DNA from: Prostheceraeus crozeri
Lineage: Eukaryota > Platyhelminthes > Polycladida > Euryleptidae
Direction of reading: 5' to 3'
DNA: 64,000 nt
Assembly (NCBI GenBank): GCA_907163375.1
Contig: CAJQUW010002160.1
Coordinates: 1 to 64,000, forward strand
A program made the translations under genes and the position numbers. Under the pieces are notes generated by a model, which was given only the letters and a program-made list of their open reading frames with translations, had not been told where the DNA came from and did no database searches. Below, in pieces: positions 1-12,467 of the stretch. The first letter of the stretch is position 1. Every line of letters begins with the position of its first letter.

Positions 1-1425
1 GGCTTAAGCCACTGCGTACCAATTAGGGTAAACGCAGCACCGAAAACACCATCCGGTTGAACGGTTTGTCTCTTAAAAATAATATGTATTCACTAAACAA
101 CGGTAATACACGTTTAATGGCGGTGTTAATAGCGAAAGTGATGAGAATCGGTAACAGTCCGATTACGTCAGAAGACGAAGCAATTGTCCCACGCTAAACC
201 ACATTTACCAACATATTAGTAATGAAAACTGTGGGTGAGGTCACGTTCTTATCCTTGTACAATGCTATGATTGGAACTTTGGAAAGGGCTGACACGCTTC
301 TCGCTCTAATTCTTTTGACATCAATGTAAGCAGTCAAACTGACAGGCGCGATATGTTAACCCTCTCCCTGTCAAGAAGCGAGGATCTTTACAGCAACACT
401 CGGATGCGATTATGTTCCTATCCCGATACGACTATCTATAATTAACTAAGGATAATCTATAACTACCTTACTATCTTACTATAGAAGTTAATCTCACACT
501 ACTACAATAATATAACCTACTATTACAAATCTGTTATCGTTAGCCAGACTCTCTGGCATACTCCATTGTCAGACATTGATTAAAGAAAAATTCGACATGA
601 TAGATACATCTATGGGAAACAGACAGCAGTTTTTGTTTACCCTTATGGGCAGTCTTCTTATCTGTCTGTATTATTAGCGGGTTTTGTTTCCTACCTCTTG
701 TCAACTTAAACACCATAAAGTATAGAAGCCAGTAACTTTTGATTTATGTAATGTCTTCAGGTTATATACCTATCAAGTTGTGTGTGTGTGTGTGTGATAT
801 TATTAATGATTCTGAAGTCGGCTGATTGATATGACGAGAACCGTGATTTCCGTCGGATGGAGCAGAAGTGCATGTTTAGAACAAACAGGCATGTTTAATG
901 TCTGCAAGACAGTAGGAAGTGCTTGGTCCAAAATCTGCAACATCTAGACCTTGCCGTGTGTAACTTAAATAAGATAAAATTCGTAGGCATGGTATGATCA
1001 TTAATTCAGCAAAAAATCTCTTCCTCACCTTAGAATTTATTTTGTTTAAAATTGATGCAGGAAGATGGGACACAAGTAGGATCAAGGTCCCGTGGGCGAA
1101 CGCAGTATTTCTGTCGTGTTTATTTCTCTCATTGTATCTAAAAGCGGATTTTACCGAAATTTTCTTCTGTTAAGTTTTTCATGCGCGTAATTCTAATTAT
1201 ACTAACCGATGTGATCCATGGATCAGTTCATAAAGACCGATAAGAAATGAGCCTGATGCCATTCCAGGTCAAAAATTAGTGGCTCCAGACTTTCATATGA
1301 CTAACCTTTCAATTTGATAAGAGGGCGGGTAATACCATAGGAATAAACTTATTCATTATTGAAACTATGTGGCCGTATCTGTTGAATTTAGCTCAGGCTT
1401 CGATGTCAATTCTAGAAATGCCTCC
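1..1425. other. Non-coding stretch, no gene seen
   Basis: AT-rich sequence without a long or recognisable reading frame on either strand. The only distinct structure is the TG microsatellite listed separately. Short open frames here have no motif I recognise and are probably chance. Confidence 0.6.
779..796. repeat. (TG)9 microsatellite
   Basis: Nine uninterrupted TG dinucleotides in non-coding DNA. Confidence 0.95.
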
Positions 1426-1801
1426 TGAAGACCACCTAACAGTTCCTCCTATATTTTATAGATCATTATCACATAGATATGAAATGATAATGATACAACA
1501 CGCTATTCAGAGAAAAACTTGAACAAAGTATGACTTTTCTTCCAATTTTTCATAGCGTTAGAGTTAGATCGGCATTACTTTACCCATGCACACTTTTAGT
1601 TGCACAATTATAACTCTCATGAAGTCCCACTACCTGTTGCCTTTCTATAGTTTTTTTAAGATCAATTATCAAATAGATTTGAATGAAATGATTACAACCG
1701 CTAATTCTGAAGAAAAACTTGACAAAGTTGCTTTTCCAATAGTCTTTTGAAGTTGACGCTAGTATACCTTTTAAGTAACCCTTGCTCACATTTTAGGTTG
1801 C
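1426..1801. repeat. Diverged tandem duplication, about 180 bp per copy
   Basis: Bases 1426-1603 and 1620-1801 align over most of their length. Both copies share, in order, a TGAAG..CC start, TATAG(A)TC, a GAAATGAT block, GCTAATTC/GCTATTCAG followed by GAAAAACTTGA, a TTTTCCAAT block, and a closing CACA-TTTTAG-TTGC. They differ at many sites and small indels, so the duplication is old. No coding potential is evident. Confidence 0.75.
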
Positions 1802-4107
1802 GAAGCAACGAATAATACCGAATTAAGGAACACATAGACCGGGCACCACGTTTCTGCTGTATAATCTTGTGAATATATAAAGATCGTTCGAATACTTTCA
1901 CAGTGTAACGTTATGCTAAAGGAATTAGTTACACATGGACATTTCATTAATGTTAAAGTGCATGACATGTTTGCAATGCTAGACTGCTTGTCGAAATGAT
2001 ATTAAATAATGTGACAATTAGTGGCCTGGGACCCTGGTCCAAATCTTTCATAACCGGTCTAACACCAACCCCAATTATATTTTTAAGTAAATCGGTTATA
2101 TTGAGGATCACCAGTATTTATTTAGCTTGTCAAAGGATTTAATAACGATCAACTACTACCAAATTTCCTCTGAAACTTTCAACACGAATTCTCCACTTGC
2201 AAGAGCTTTGCGTGATTTCAATCGTATAAGTTCATATACTTCATCCGACGTGACCGTAATCCGATTTTAAATCACAGGTAACTCGGTTAACCGATCTCCC
2301 CAACGCTTAGGAAATTGGGAAGTAACATTGTGCTTGTCTGAAACATCCCTGAGTTTTGATTATGGGTATTCCACGGACGAATCGTTTTTTGTGTCTAAAG
2401 GGAGATTTTGTTTTGTTCATGTCTCATTAAAAATATCGATCGCAAGGAGTATTGCCATTCATGGTTTTATCTGAATTCTTTTCATATTCAATGTACAGAA
2501 AATATATATTTTATATCCGAACTGACCTTGCTCTTTTTCTGACCCCAACAGAAAAAATTGGAATACTAAATTAACATGGATTGAATATTAAATTCAAAAT
2601 GCTATTTAATGGAAAAACTGATGATATATGCCGAATAGCTTTAAGGACAAGATTTTACCAGTTCCTAGTTAATTTACATATTTTAGTTATACTGTGAAAT
2701 ACAAGTGTATAAACACTTTGATGCAAACAAGCATGCGTTAATCTTAGGAAATCAGGATATGGATCACAGTGAGCGAGTTGGATAGCAATGTAGCGATGAT
2801 CAATTATTGCGTTTCTAACTATCAACAAATGACCGAATGCTACTAGCTACACATGGACAATGAAAACTTAATGCATTCGACAGTTGTAGTCTGATAAATG
2901 TAGTTTATTACATTGCCTATTTCATTATTATTGGCGTTATTTTGAGAATTTGACTAATCAATCCCTAATTTTAATTAAAATATTAAAATAATTATATATT
3001 ATACAATTTATTTTATTACACTATTGGGCGTGTAACTACAATCAGAGTGACATGCCACTGCTCAAATACGTTCGCGACCCATTCACGCGTAATTGGCACT
3101 TAGAACCCCTTAAAGACAAATTCTCGTAGGTATACGCTGTGCGACATTGAGCTGCGCAACATCTTGTTCTCGGCAAGTCATGTTATAATCAAACTTTGCG
3201 TCACATGTGTCGATGTATGTGTAATACAGAGGCAAAAACAACAAGGGTGATAGGACACTCAATGTCAAGCTCATGATGGACAAGACAGAATATCATGCTT
3301 AAGCGTGGTTCAAGCGGTCAGCGCAGACAATCCGATTGACGTAACTACGCCGGCAAACGATTATAAACGCTCGCCCGCGCGTATTCATAAACATTTCCGA
3401 TAGTTTTTAACATACAGCATCAGATCAAGTGTATTTCTGACTCTTGCGATGTATGCGCGTGGAAGAATAAATGTCTTTGCACGGATGATTTGGGGTACTC
3501 CGTAATTAGCTGTGAATTACGTGTAGCATGTTCACTAGTGTAGTAAGTAGTAACATCTACAGTTTGGTATATGGAAAATAATTAATTCAAATATCTAAAT
3601 AATATTGGCGATACTTTGTTCCGCATCTTCAATTTAGCACCTTTGCGACTAAGGATGTACTTTCCCTCCATCAAGTAAAGGTCAAGCAGGACTCTCTGTA
3701 AGAATATGATCACTGGATCATTCGTAAATCATAAATGATCTTATTGTTAGAATCTTTCAGTGATGACATATGCTCTATAAGTTTTAAGACTGAAATTTAA
3801 ATTAGAGAAGAACACTATGATAACGGTGTTCCACCACAGCGATGGCATTCGTGTGCGACACTTGATTTGATCAGCGATTTTTACAATGTTCGATCGGACT
3901 TGGATTTCAGACGATGCCATAGTCGTCATCCATCTACTATCAATGAATCCGACGGAAGTTCATGATAACGAGCTATATAGGACATCGTTCGATTTGAAAG
4001 CAGTGAATCGTGGGTATTTTCACTTGGTGACTATTCCCAAATGTTAAGAGGCCCTTTCAGCACAAAATTTTCTTCCTCTTCATTATCGTCATAGAAGAAC
4101 TTTATGT
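1802..4107. other. Non-coding stretch, no gene seen
   Basis: AT-rich, with no recognisable domain on either strand. I see no tRNA-like folds or terminal repeats. Confidence 0.55.
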
Positions 4108-4115
4108 CTTGAAAT

Positions 4116-4890
4116 GAGGGGATTTGGAGTCGGAGTCTCCGGAGTCCTATCATTTTTGCTGGGAGTCGGAGTCGGACTCCGGCCTATAAACTAGACCCCA
4201 AATATAATACAGCATTACAAATCATTTATCCTCGTACATAGCTGTCATTGGTCTTGATGTCCAACTTTCTCCGTCATACAAAAGTACAGAGACAGCAGTG
4301 CATGCAAAGTTGTAATAGATGAGGGAATAATCGTGAGTGAAAAAAAGGATTGTCTTTTCACTCGGTGATTTTAGCTAGAGAAGACAAGCCTTAAGCCATC
4401 CTAGCCTCGATCACACCTACGCGCTAAATGTAACATCAGAGACAAAAATGAAATACTAGGTTGTTCTGAGAACATTGACCTCTTACCCTCACATTAATCG
4501 GTTTGTTTAGTTGTGATTTCTCCTCAAGCGCATATTAAAATTCGAAAGCGTACTCATATTCTTTTGTAGAGAAAAATGTGGGATTTTCCTGCCTGGTAGA
4601 GACAGGAGAAAAACCATGTGAAGGCACACATCAAAAAGATGGGCAGGAGCTCGAATCGTATGCATCCACCATAAAGGCGACATTTGATTAACTTTCATCG
4701 ATAATGATTGATAATTGATACAGCAATGATCACCCACATTGGTTCAGCTAAGCCTATAATGATTATGATGTAGTTACGGTTTGTTTTCAAAAAACTGGGC
4801 TTTATATACTTTCCACCCAGAGTCGGAGTCCTATCAACCCCCGGAGTCGAAGTTGGAGTCCTATCAAAATGATGGGACTCCGCATCCCTG
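4116..4890. mobile_element. hAT-like non-autonomous element (MITE) with 8-bp target duplication
   Basis: The 8-mer CTTGAAAT lies immediately left (4108-4115) and right (4891-4898). The right end read inward is CAGGGATGCGGAGTC; the left end reads GAGGGGATTTGGAGTC, a decayed inverted match. Both subterminal zones carry repeated GGAGTC(C/G) motifs (about 4126-4190 and 4818-4880). The 8-bp duplication and a CAGGG-type terminus are hallmarks of the hAT superfamily. There is no transposase inside, so it is non-autonomous. Confidence 0.7.
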
Positions 4891-4898
4891 CTTGAAAT

Positions 4899-5981
4899 GT
4901 TGCAATTTATCCATCATTTTAAAGCTACACTTGGTTTTAGAATTGTAGAATGTGGATCTTTAGGAAACTGAAAGGAGATAGCCTATCAATTAATTGGTTA
5001 CCAAAATACCTATTGAGCATAGTTATAGATGTGGTGTTCTGACAACATTATCAGCAATGATTCACAAATACGATTGATATTTAGTGAATATATTCCACAC
5101 AAAAGTCTTCACATAACTCATTTAGCATGAATAGGACTTTATACTCGCATAACGAATATTGAACCTTTTGCTGTGATACCCAGTATATTGTTCGATTTTT
5201 GAGCATAAGTTATTAACCTAATTTTTTTAAATGAACGTCATCGCATAATTTGGATGTTTTCTGGGTTTACTAAACAACAGGTGCGTAGAAGTTGCATAGA
5301 GGTAATAAATAATACTCAATCTTAAGCTCTGTATGAAGTAGGATCGTTTGTTGGGCGAAGGGCAAGTGGCAAATAAGTCCCAAATGCAGAATTGAGATAT
5401 GAATGCGCAGTTTAATTGTCTTACATTAGTGACATTGAGACAACTTCTATAATGTGTCTTCACTTTTCAGGTGCATTTTTGATGACAAATATATTGGAGA
5501 TGAACCTTGACATGAATGAAGAAAAACGAATATTGCAAGAAATAACATTTTGTGTTGGATTCTACGCTTGTCGAACTAGAACCCGCCTCATCATCCTGTG
5601 CGCTTGGTAAGTCGAATTTGTCTCGCTGATACGTTGGTCACTATTTATTCTCAAGTCACCAAAAAATTGTTGCTAACTTTCTGTATAGGCCTATTAAACC
5701 CTTGTACAATAGACGACATTGTGGTCGTCCCATAAATCAGACAAGACTCAAGCCAACTTCATTAAAAAAATGTTTTCGATCTACTCATCAATTTGTATAT
5801 CATAGGCATACACCCCAGTTTACTTAATAAATATCTGCAGGTGAGCAGGAAACTTTCTTCAAGACCACTTTCGGAATGGAGTGTAGATTGTACTTGCCGC
5901 TTCTCGTCATGGATTGGTAGAGGAACAAATTAGGTTACATGATATCAGTACCTCCTGTTACCAGAACTGCCGCTTTAGCAC
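4899..5981. other. Non-coding stretch, no gene seen
   Basis: No recognisable protein, RNA gene or repeat structure. Short open frames near 5.2-5.6 kb have no identifiable motif. Confidence 0.5.
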
Positions 5982-6986
5982 GTGTACAACTTTCTCCGAG
6001 TGATTATTGCGAGTCCTCGCATTTCCTTACCGCCTCACATTGAAACCAAACTTCACACTGAGATAAGCTCATCCTAACCTGGATAAGCGCGGCAAATCAG
6101 CTAAGTCAGACAATGGGAACATATTCAAAAATCAAATAAAGCACTTTTTTGCCAAAGAACCTAGTCCTCACATTATTATGTTGCTCGATGGAATGCAACC
6201 AAACTTGGTTTGAGACCTAGTATCTTCCAGATATAGGTGGGCGCTAAATGCAGGATATTCTAATGATTTTGTCAGCGTCAACTGTCTCTATGATTTTAAA
6301 GAACACGTTTTTTTTGTTCCAAGAACGAGAGACGGAATCCTCGCTTTTCTTGCGACTGAATGGAATGCAAGTGCATGAGTCAACCTCTTTTTATTCTAAA
6401 ACAAGTTATTGAATTTTTGAGTAGTTAACTTGGGCGGATTGAAATTATCTTTTTGCACCATGTTTGGATTAGTTAGGTCTCATGCCAAGTTTGGTTGCAT
6501 TTCATTCTGCACCAGAAATGTGAGGATTTTTTCATAATTCATATTGAAATTATGTTTTTTTAAAAGTGTTGAAGGTCCTTGTCAGAATGAGCTGATTTTC
6601 TCCGCACCAGGCGCCAACCGATCTTAGAATAAGCTTGACTCTCGAGAAGCTTGAATTTATCAAAATTTCGCCAGCAGAACAGAAAATGGATCATACAAAA
6701 ATTTTCAAAAGTCAAAGATAGATCAAAATATCAGTGTTTGGAGTTCACAGCTTTCATCTCTTTATTCAGAGTAGTTTTTAATGATATTATATAAATAGCT
6801 TCTATGAAACGCAAATTGATGGTATCGATTTATTTTGATTATTACTTTCATCACAATAAAGAAAATGCTGCTTGAAGTTAATCATGAATCACTGTTACTC
6901 GTGAAGTTTGGTTGCAATGGAAAGCAATATGAGAAGATATGAAATAATACAAGGACTCGGTTGAATCGTTCGGAGAAAGTTACACC
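5982..6986. repeat. Nested inverted-repeat structure, about 1 kb
   Basis: The outer arms 5982-6055 and 6901-6986 are imperfect inverted copies, sharing AACTTTCTCCGA at the outside and AACCAAACTTCAC at the inside. An inner pair, 6161-6220 and 6473-6526, is also inverted, sharing GCAACCAAACTTGG and GAGACCTA. The AACCAAACTT core is common to all four arms, so one module seems to have been copied in both orientations. No coding capacity is visible. It may be a foldback or MITE-like element; its boundaries are uncertain. Confidence 0.6.
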
Positions 6987-7370
6987 AATCGCTTTAGAAA
7001 CTCATTTGATGATTGTATTTTTTATATGCCACAATTTGATTTTTCTGGCCATTGCCTTACTCCGCATCATTATGTTGACGTCGTCTGTTAATGTTCACGA
7101 TATCACATGTAAATGCGAAGTGGATAAGTGAACTATCATACCAGAAATTTGTTGGCTGAGTGACAAAATGTTAGTTCTAAAATTTGAACGCGGTAAAAGT
7201 GACTTAAACTTGTTCAACTGATGTTCAAAATTGTTAAATTGCAATACTTCACTATATTAATACTAGAATTAAAAGGGGTCTTTTTGTCACGATTTTGTCA
7301 TTTTTCTTGTGAATTGTTCAGAAATTTTTGACGGATTTTAGTTGGCAACCCTGACTTGAAATACTTTGCT

Positions 7371-7820
7371 TATGTTCTTGTTAACATTTACTGAATGATG
7401 TTTTGCTTTTAAACCTACACAACCCATCCTCTTGGTGGATCGTCAGCTTTGATTGATGTTAACGCTCCACCTTTTGATCGGTTTAGCGATAGGTGAATCT
7501 ACAAATGTATATTTCATGAATAATCCTCAGGTAAGTGAGTAATATCTATTTGTTCCTAGAACTTATACAACTCATCTTGATGGATCGTTAGCTGTAATGT
7601 TCTTGTTAATATTTACTGAATGATATTTTGCTTTTAAACCTATACAACCAATCGTCTTGGTGGATCGTTAGCTTTGATTGATGTTAACGCTCCACCTTTT
7701 GATCGGTTTAGCGATAGGTGAATCAACAAATTCATATTTCATGAATAATCCTCAGGTAAGTGAGTAATATCTATTTGTTCCTAGAACTTATACAACTCAT
7801 CTTGATGGATCGTCAGCTGT
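7371..7820. repeat. Two tandem copies of a 225-bp unit
   Basis: Bases 7371-7595 and 7596-7820 are near-identical direct copies. Each holds GATTGATGTTAACGCTCCAC in the middle and ends with GGATCGT(T/C)AGCTGT. Inside each unit a short motif (ACNTATACAAC..ATCTTG(A/G)TGGATCGT) occurs twice, hinting at an older, smaller repeat. No coding frame runs through it. Confidence 0.9.
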
Positions 7821-8049
7821 GGTTGCATTATCATGAGGAAAGCACCTTTCAGGCGATCTGAGCCCCGCGTGTGAGTCATAGACTTCAAAAAACTACTTGA
7901 TTCTTCTTGTCAACCACGAATAAGTGCTACCGGTACATGAACAGGTCAAACTTGCTTCAGCTTGTGATAATATGAAAGAACTTACTTGCATTGCACTATA
8001 ACATTGGAAAACTTGACAAAATTCTATTAAAACTTACCTTATTTACTCA

Positions 8050-8295
8050 AAACTTACTTCCGTCGCGTTAAAACTTGTTTCCATTATGTTAAACTTACTT
8101 CCGTCGCGTTAAAACTTGTTTCCATTATGCTAAACTTACTTCCGTCGCGTTAAAACTTGTTTCCATTATGTTAAACTTACTTCCGTCGCGTTAAAACTTG
8201 TTTCCATTATGTTAAACTTACTTCCGTCGCGTTAAAACTTGTTTCCATTATGTTAAACTTACTTCCGTCGCGTTAAAACTTGTTTCCATTATGTT
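8050..8295. repeat. 41-bp minisatellite, six copies
   Basis: Six contiguous 41-bp units start with AAACTTACTTCCGTCGCGTT and end with CCATTATGTT. Copies begin at 8050, 8091, 8132, 8173, 8214 and 8255. They are nearly identical (one base change in the second), indicating recent expansion. Diverged half-units precede it (8030-8049). Each unit is itself a rough dimer of an AAACTT(A/G) motif. Confidence 0.95.
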
Positions 8296-9973
8296 AAACT
8301 TAACTAGTCGCTTGTAAGCGTTTAGGTTTACGGAGGCAAGTTCTTGCAAGCTTTTGGAAAGTTTTGCAAAAATTTCTGACCCGGGTTATTCCTTCAAAAT
8401 GGAAGACCGGTTTTATCATTAATGTGAGAAACATTAAGCAGAAAGTGGAAACGTATTTTATCATTCCTGCAGGAACAAGTTGTAAAACTACTGTACCGGT
8501 AACTGATAATACCAAATATCAAGTGACTCCCAGTTTTGAAAGGGATTCTGTACAACCAAACGTCAACGCAACACCGAGGTCGTGCAATGACTACAAGAAC
8601 TCTATAATATTGATTGTTATGCTGATATAATGCGTATGGTATATGATTGTAAACTAAACAAATGATTTCGTGAATTACAATGAATATAGAAAATTCAACC
8701 TGTATTCAACGTGCATTCCAATTTTCCAACAATTGATGGACTAATGCTTTCCAAATATTGGAAAATGACATTTCATTGGCCATAAGTAGCATGGATATTT
8801 CCTTCCTCTTCGGCGTGATTTGCATCATATTTTGTATATGAAATTTTCGAGAATTAACTTTTTGTAACCGAATTACTCTTTTATACAAACGGGGAAATGT
8901 AATATCCTGCATGTTAATTTTCTAAAAAGTAAAATTGTTAAAGTGAATCAATTTAATTATCTTTGAACATCTGCATGGTGTGACATTATTGCGAGATGCT
9001 TATGTGACATAACGATATTTCAGGTTATCTTCAATATCTTTATTCTTGTTTATTTGTATTAAATTAATATTTACTGTCTATGGTATTTGGCTTTGTTTCT
9101 GGTAATGTAATATAACGAGATATAACGAATGTGTGTCTGGACAAAGGTGACTAAAACCTTGAACCAATTAAAACAAAGAGTTCACTTTCTTTTAGGTCTG
9201 CGTGCGGGTTGCACGCAGAACCAGGTCTTAGACAGTCAATCTGAGTATGCTCTATTGAGAAATTTCGCCTTTATTCTTCCCTTTGTAAATAGACTCGAGT
9301 CATCTTCCCAACTAATATTAGTGGTTCTTCCCTTCATGTGAATATTCCCAGAGTTAATTAGGGATGTTTTCTCTAATGTTGCACAGATGTCACGTTGTGG
9401 ATAATGAATGCTTTGTGGTGAGTTACCAGAGCTGCCGGGCTCAATCAATATAAATAAGCTATTAACAGATAGCCTACTATGTATTAACTCTTTGTTAGAA
9501 TGCATGTCCTACGCCAATAAGATCCTCACGCTACCAACTATAGGATACAGCCATTACAGTAAATCAAGTTTTCCGGTTATACGGATTACACGACTATATT
9601 TCTATGTTAATGAATTTTAGTGACTTGAATGAGATGGCTTCCAATAATAGCATAGATTCATGCATCGTTAGTTAGTTTTAGCAATAGCAAGTCAAGTTTA
9701 AAGGATATATGGGATTTAGATTATTGTATCTCTGTGTTATGGCATCTCAATGACATTTTGGGCGTAATTTGATGTCTTTCGCTAGTGTTTTTACATCTAT
9801 TGGTTTACAATAATACTTGTCATGACCGCTTGAATTCTAAGATATTTTTTGACTTGAAGTTTAAAAATCAAGTATTGCTACCATCACCAAGTTTGAAAGC
9901 AATTTGTAATTTGGCGTCAATTGAAAAGCTGGACGCAAGGTGAAAGGTGATACTTAGGCTCCAATAAAGGTTT
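8296..9973. other. Non-coding stretch with one short hairpin
   Basis: No recognisable gene. A perfect 9-bp stem with a 5-base loop lies at 9197-9219 (TCTGCGTGC..GCACGCAGA). It is not followed by a T-run, and nothing nearby suggests a function. Open frames at 8364-8630 and 9236-9505 show no known motif. Confidence 0.45.
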
Positions 9974-10620
9974 GTGTCAAGCGATCAAGGAATTTCTTTG
10001 CAAGCTATTACGGCAACAAGTGGAAGCATGAAGAGATCGTTGAAATTGGTGAAGCCCTATGATGGTATGGATGATATTTGCAAATGGCTTGACAAGTTCA
10101 AGAATTTTATGCAGTTGCAAAACTTAAAAGATGAAACAAGTGAGTATATCCCGTATTATTTAGAAGGCGATGCTTACGAACTTTACTCACAGCTGGAGCC
10201 AGAAATTAGTAAGTGTGGAGAGAAATTGGAGAAAGCGTTGAAGAAGTGTTTTGGGCTGGATTCCTTTGAGGCATTTGAATTGTTGAGAAACAAGAGATGG
10301 GATAGTTCCGAGACGTAGACGTGTACTTGGCAAGCATTAAAAGATCAGCGTCCTGATGTGATATCAAAAATAAGGAATTAAGTATGCACACTTTTGTAAC
10401 AGGGCTGTCAGAAGACACCGTAAGAGCCTTGAGAACTGTCTCAAATATATAGTGACTCGCTGAATTTATCAGATTTGGTGAAAAAAGCAAGAATTTTGTT
10501 AAAAGATAGGAGAAATTATTGCACAGCTCTGGCGGTGCGGGCGCAATTTGGCAGTCAATACTCCCTCAACGTTCAACCAAGGCGAGAGTCAAGTGCAATA
10601 AATGTCAATTATGATATTGT
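9974..10620 (+). mobile_element. Gag-like fossil fragment of an LTR-type retroelement
   Basis: The translated stretch from 9974 contains the pattern KPYDGMDDICKWLDKF, then YYLEGDAYELY, then KALKKCFG..AFELLRNKRW. This is the arrangement of capsid-type Gag domains in Ty3-like LTR retroelements, and similar residues continue to about 10.6 kb. No protease, reverse transcriptase or integrase follows, and I cannot confirm flanking LTRs. It is an old, broken fragment with a few breaks. Family placement beyond LTR-kin is uncertain. Confidence 0.55.
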
Positions 10621-10859
10621 GTCACATCAATATTATCAAATGTTTAATTTTCTTTTAACATCTACATGGCAATTTCAAAACTTATATTTGCTGAGTACCA
10701 AGTCTTTAGAGTTTGAGCGTATTCAGTCATGTCTAGTTGTCGAACTTCTGAATAATACAATTTTTTCTTCTGATGGATTTTTCTCTGATTTAAGTATCTC
10801 TGATTTACATATCATAGAATGGATACATAATACTGAAAATATTATAAAGCTTACGTAAT

Positions 10860-12400
10860 TGTACAAGTCACATCAGTCGCGCCTAGAAAAAACTTGCCTG
10901 TGCGAGTAATTCTCATACGATGATGAAAGTCATCCCAGTAGCCATTTATATTAGAATATAATGCTTACTAATTTAAATTATTAGTTAAAGTAGTCCTAAT
11001 GAGGATTGATGGCGTTATCCAATCCTCAAGTGTACAAAGGCAATGCTACTGTAACCATTGGATTAATCAGTTCTTAAAAGAACTCAATGTAGCTTTCTCG
11101 TGGCAACGCATTAAAATTGATCAGCTTTGGCCCAATATCTGGTAAAATTGGAAATCTTAAGACTTGTAATACTACTCATTCTTGCTGCTAATATACTAAT
11201 ACCATAGATTCCAAACACTGCCGTATACACGTTCAAAACAGACATCTAATATACTGTACCGACTACAGATGCTGATAGTGGAAATAGAATAGGACAATGG
11301 TCACCATAGGTTAAGGAAATTAAAAATGAATATTATAAAACAACACGAAACCGATGAATAAAAATTGGAAAAGTGGAGGTAAAATATGGAAATACAACGA
11401 TGCTACTACATCGATTACAAGTGAACTATATCTGACACTACACAAAGTGGATAATGGGAAGAGTGGATAAGTGAATAATGGAGGTTAACAATATAACTAA
11501 AATGACACTACTACACTAAAAGCAATGAAACTATACACACTATACCTAAGACTACACACGGAAAATACTATTTCTTCACTTGAATTTGTTATCGCCAGTT
11601 TCTTCATCCGTCTATAGTACTTCATGTAATTCCACATTTCTTCATTTGAATTACAATACATCGACCACTACTTCAGCTACCGATTAAGGGATATAAAACA
11701 TAATACTGCAGTCCGTCAGTCATCAGTAGGTACTCGTCTAGTTGTGTTTCGACCCCTAACCTGAACACTCAAACCTAGACGAGCGGGGTCCCACATATAG
11801 TGGCTGACAAAATACTGAATAGGTAATGATATGTCTTGAAAGATATGTCACAAAGATAAATCAGACATCATTCAAATGTTACGTTTCCCACATGTAAACT
11901 CATCCTGTCATTGAATTCATCCCATCAATAAATACAGTATGCATTTTGCGATCCGCACATGTAGACAAATTCTGTACATCAATCTTTGCCTTTTCGATTC
12001 CCACAAGTAAACAGATCCTGTTCATCCTCGAATCCCATAAAGATGTAATCGCTGTGTGATAAATATGTAATCCGCCTTTACACAAACTTCGCCTCATACA
12101 TCAAGACTTAACAATGGGAGCTCTCTCATCTCCCGTAAGCCACGCTAAGCGCTCTGTATTCACTCTTCACCGCCCCCCATATGATGGCTACAAGTCATTG
12201 TTTGTCGTTTATTCACCTATATATCAAGGCATTAAGGAAAATGTGATCGTTTGTTGGTCGCGTTCCTCATTGAAATTCAGAGTGAAGTGAATTGTCGAGC
12301 CGAGAAAAGACCATATTTGTGAAGCGATTCATTATGCCTTGTGAGAGCCTTTTCTGTGTAACTCATCAAGTCATGCTCAGAATAACCTCTAGATTTCATG
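10860..12400. other. Non-coding stretch; possible LTR-like tail near 11.7 kb
   Basis: No gene is recognisable. Around 11,690-11,803 a TATAAAA motif is followed by CAGTCCGTCAGTC and, about 100 bases on, by GGGGTCCCACA then TATAGTGG. That resembles the promoter-to-end layout of an LTR fossil, but I found no matching partner in the window, so this stays a weak suggestion. Confidence 0.3.
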
Positions 12401-12467
12401 ATATTTAGTGTCTTGTTAGTTTTGTGTACAGCGTCTTGTAACTCCGAGCATATTCTACAATATCTGA

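Noticed and set aside
8364-8630. 88-residue plus-strand frame after the minisatellite
   Set aside because: Residue pattern unremarkable and no neighbour or motif support.
9197-9219. Hairpin TCTGCGTGC/GCACGCAGA as a terminator or RNA element
   Set aside because: Short, isolated and without a gene or T-run beside it; likely chance.
11690-11803. Possible LTR end with TATA motif, then CCACA and TATAGTGG
   Set aside because: No second copy, no defined start and no tRNA match I can verify; kept only as a remark.
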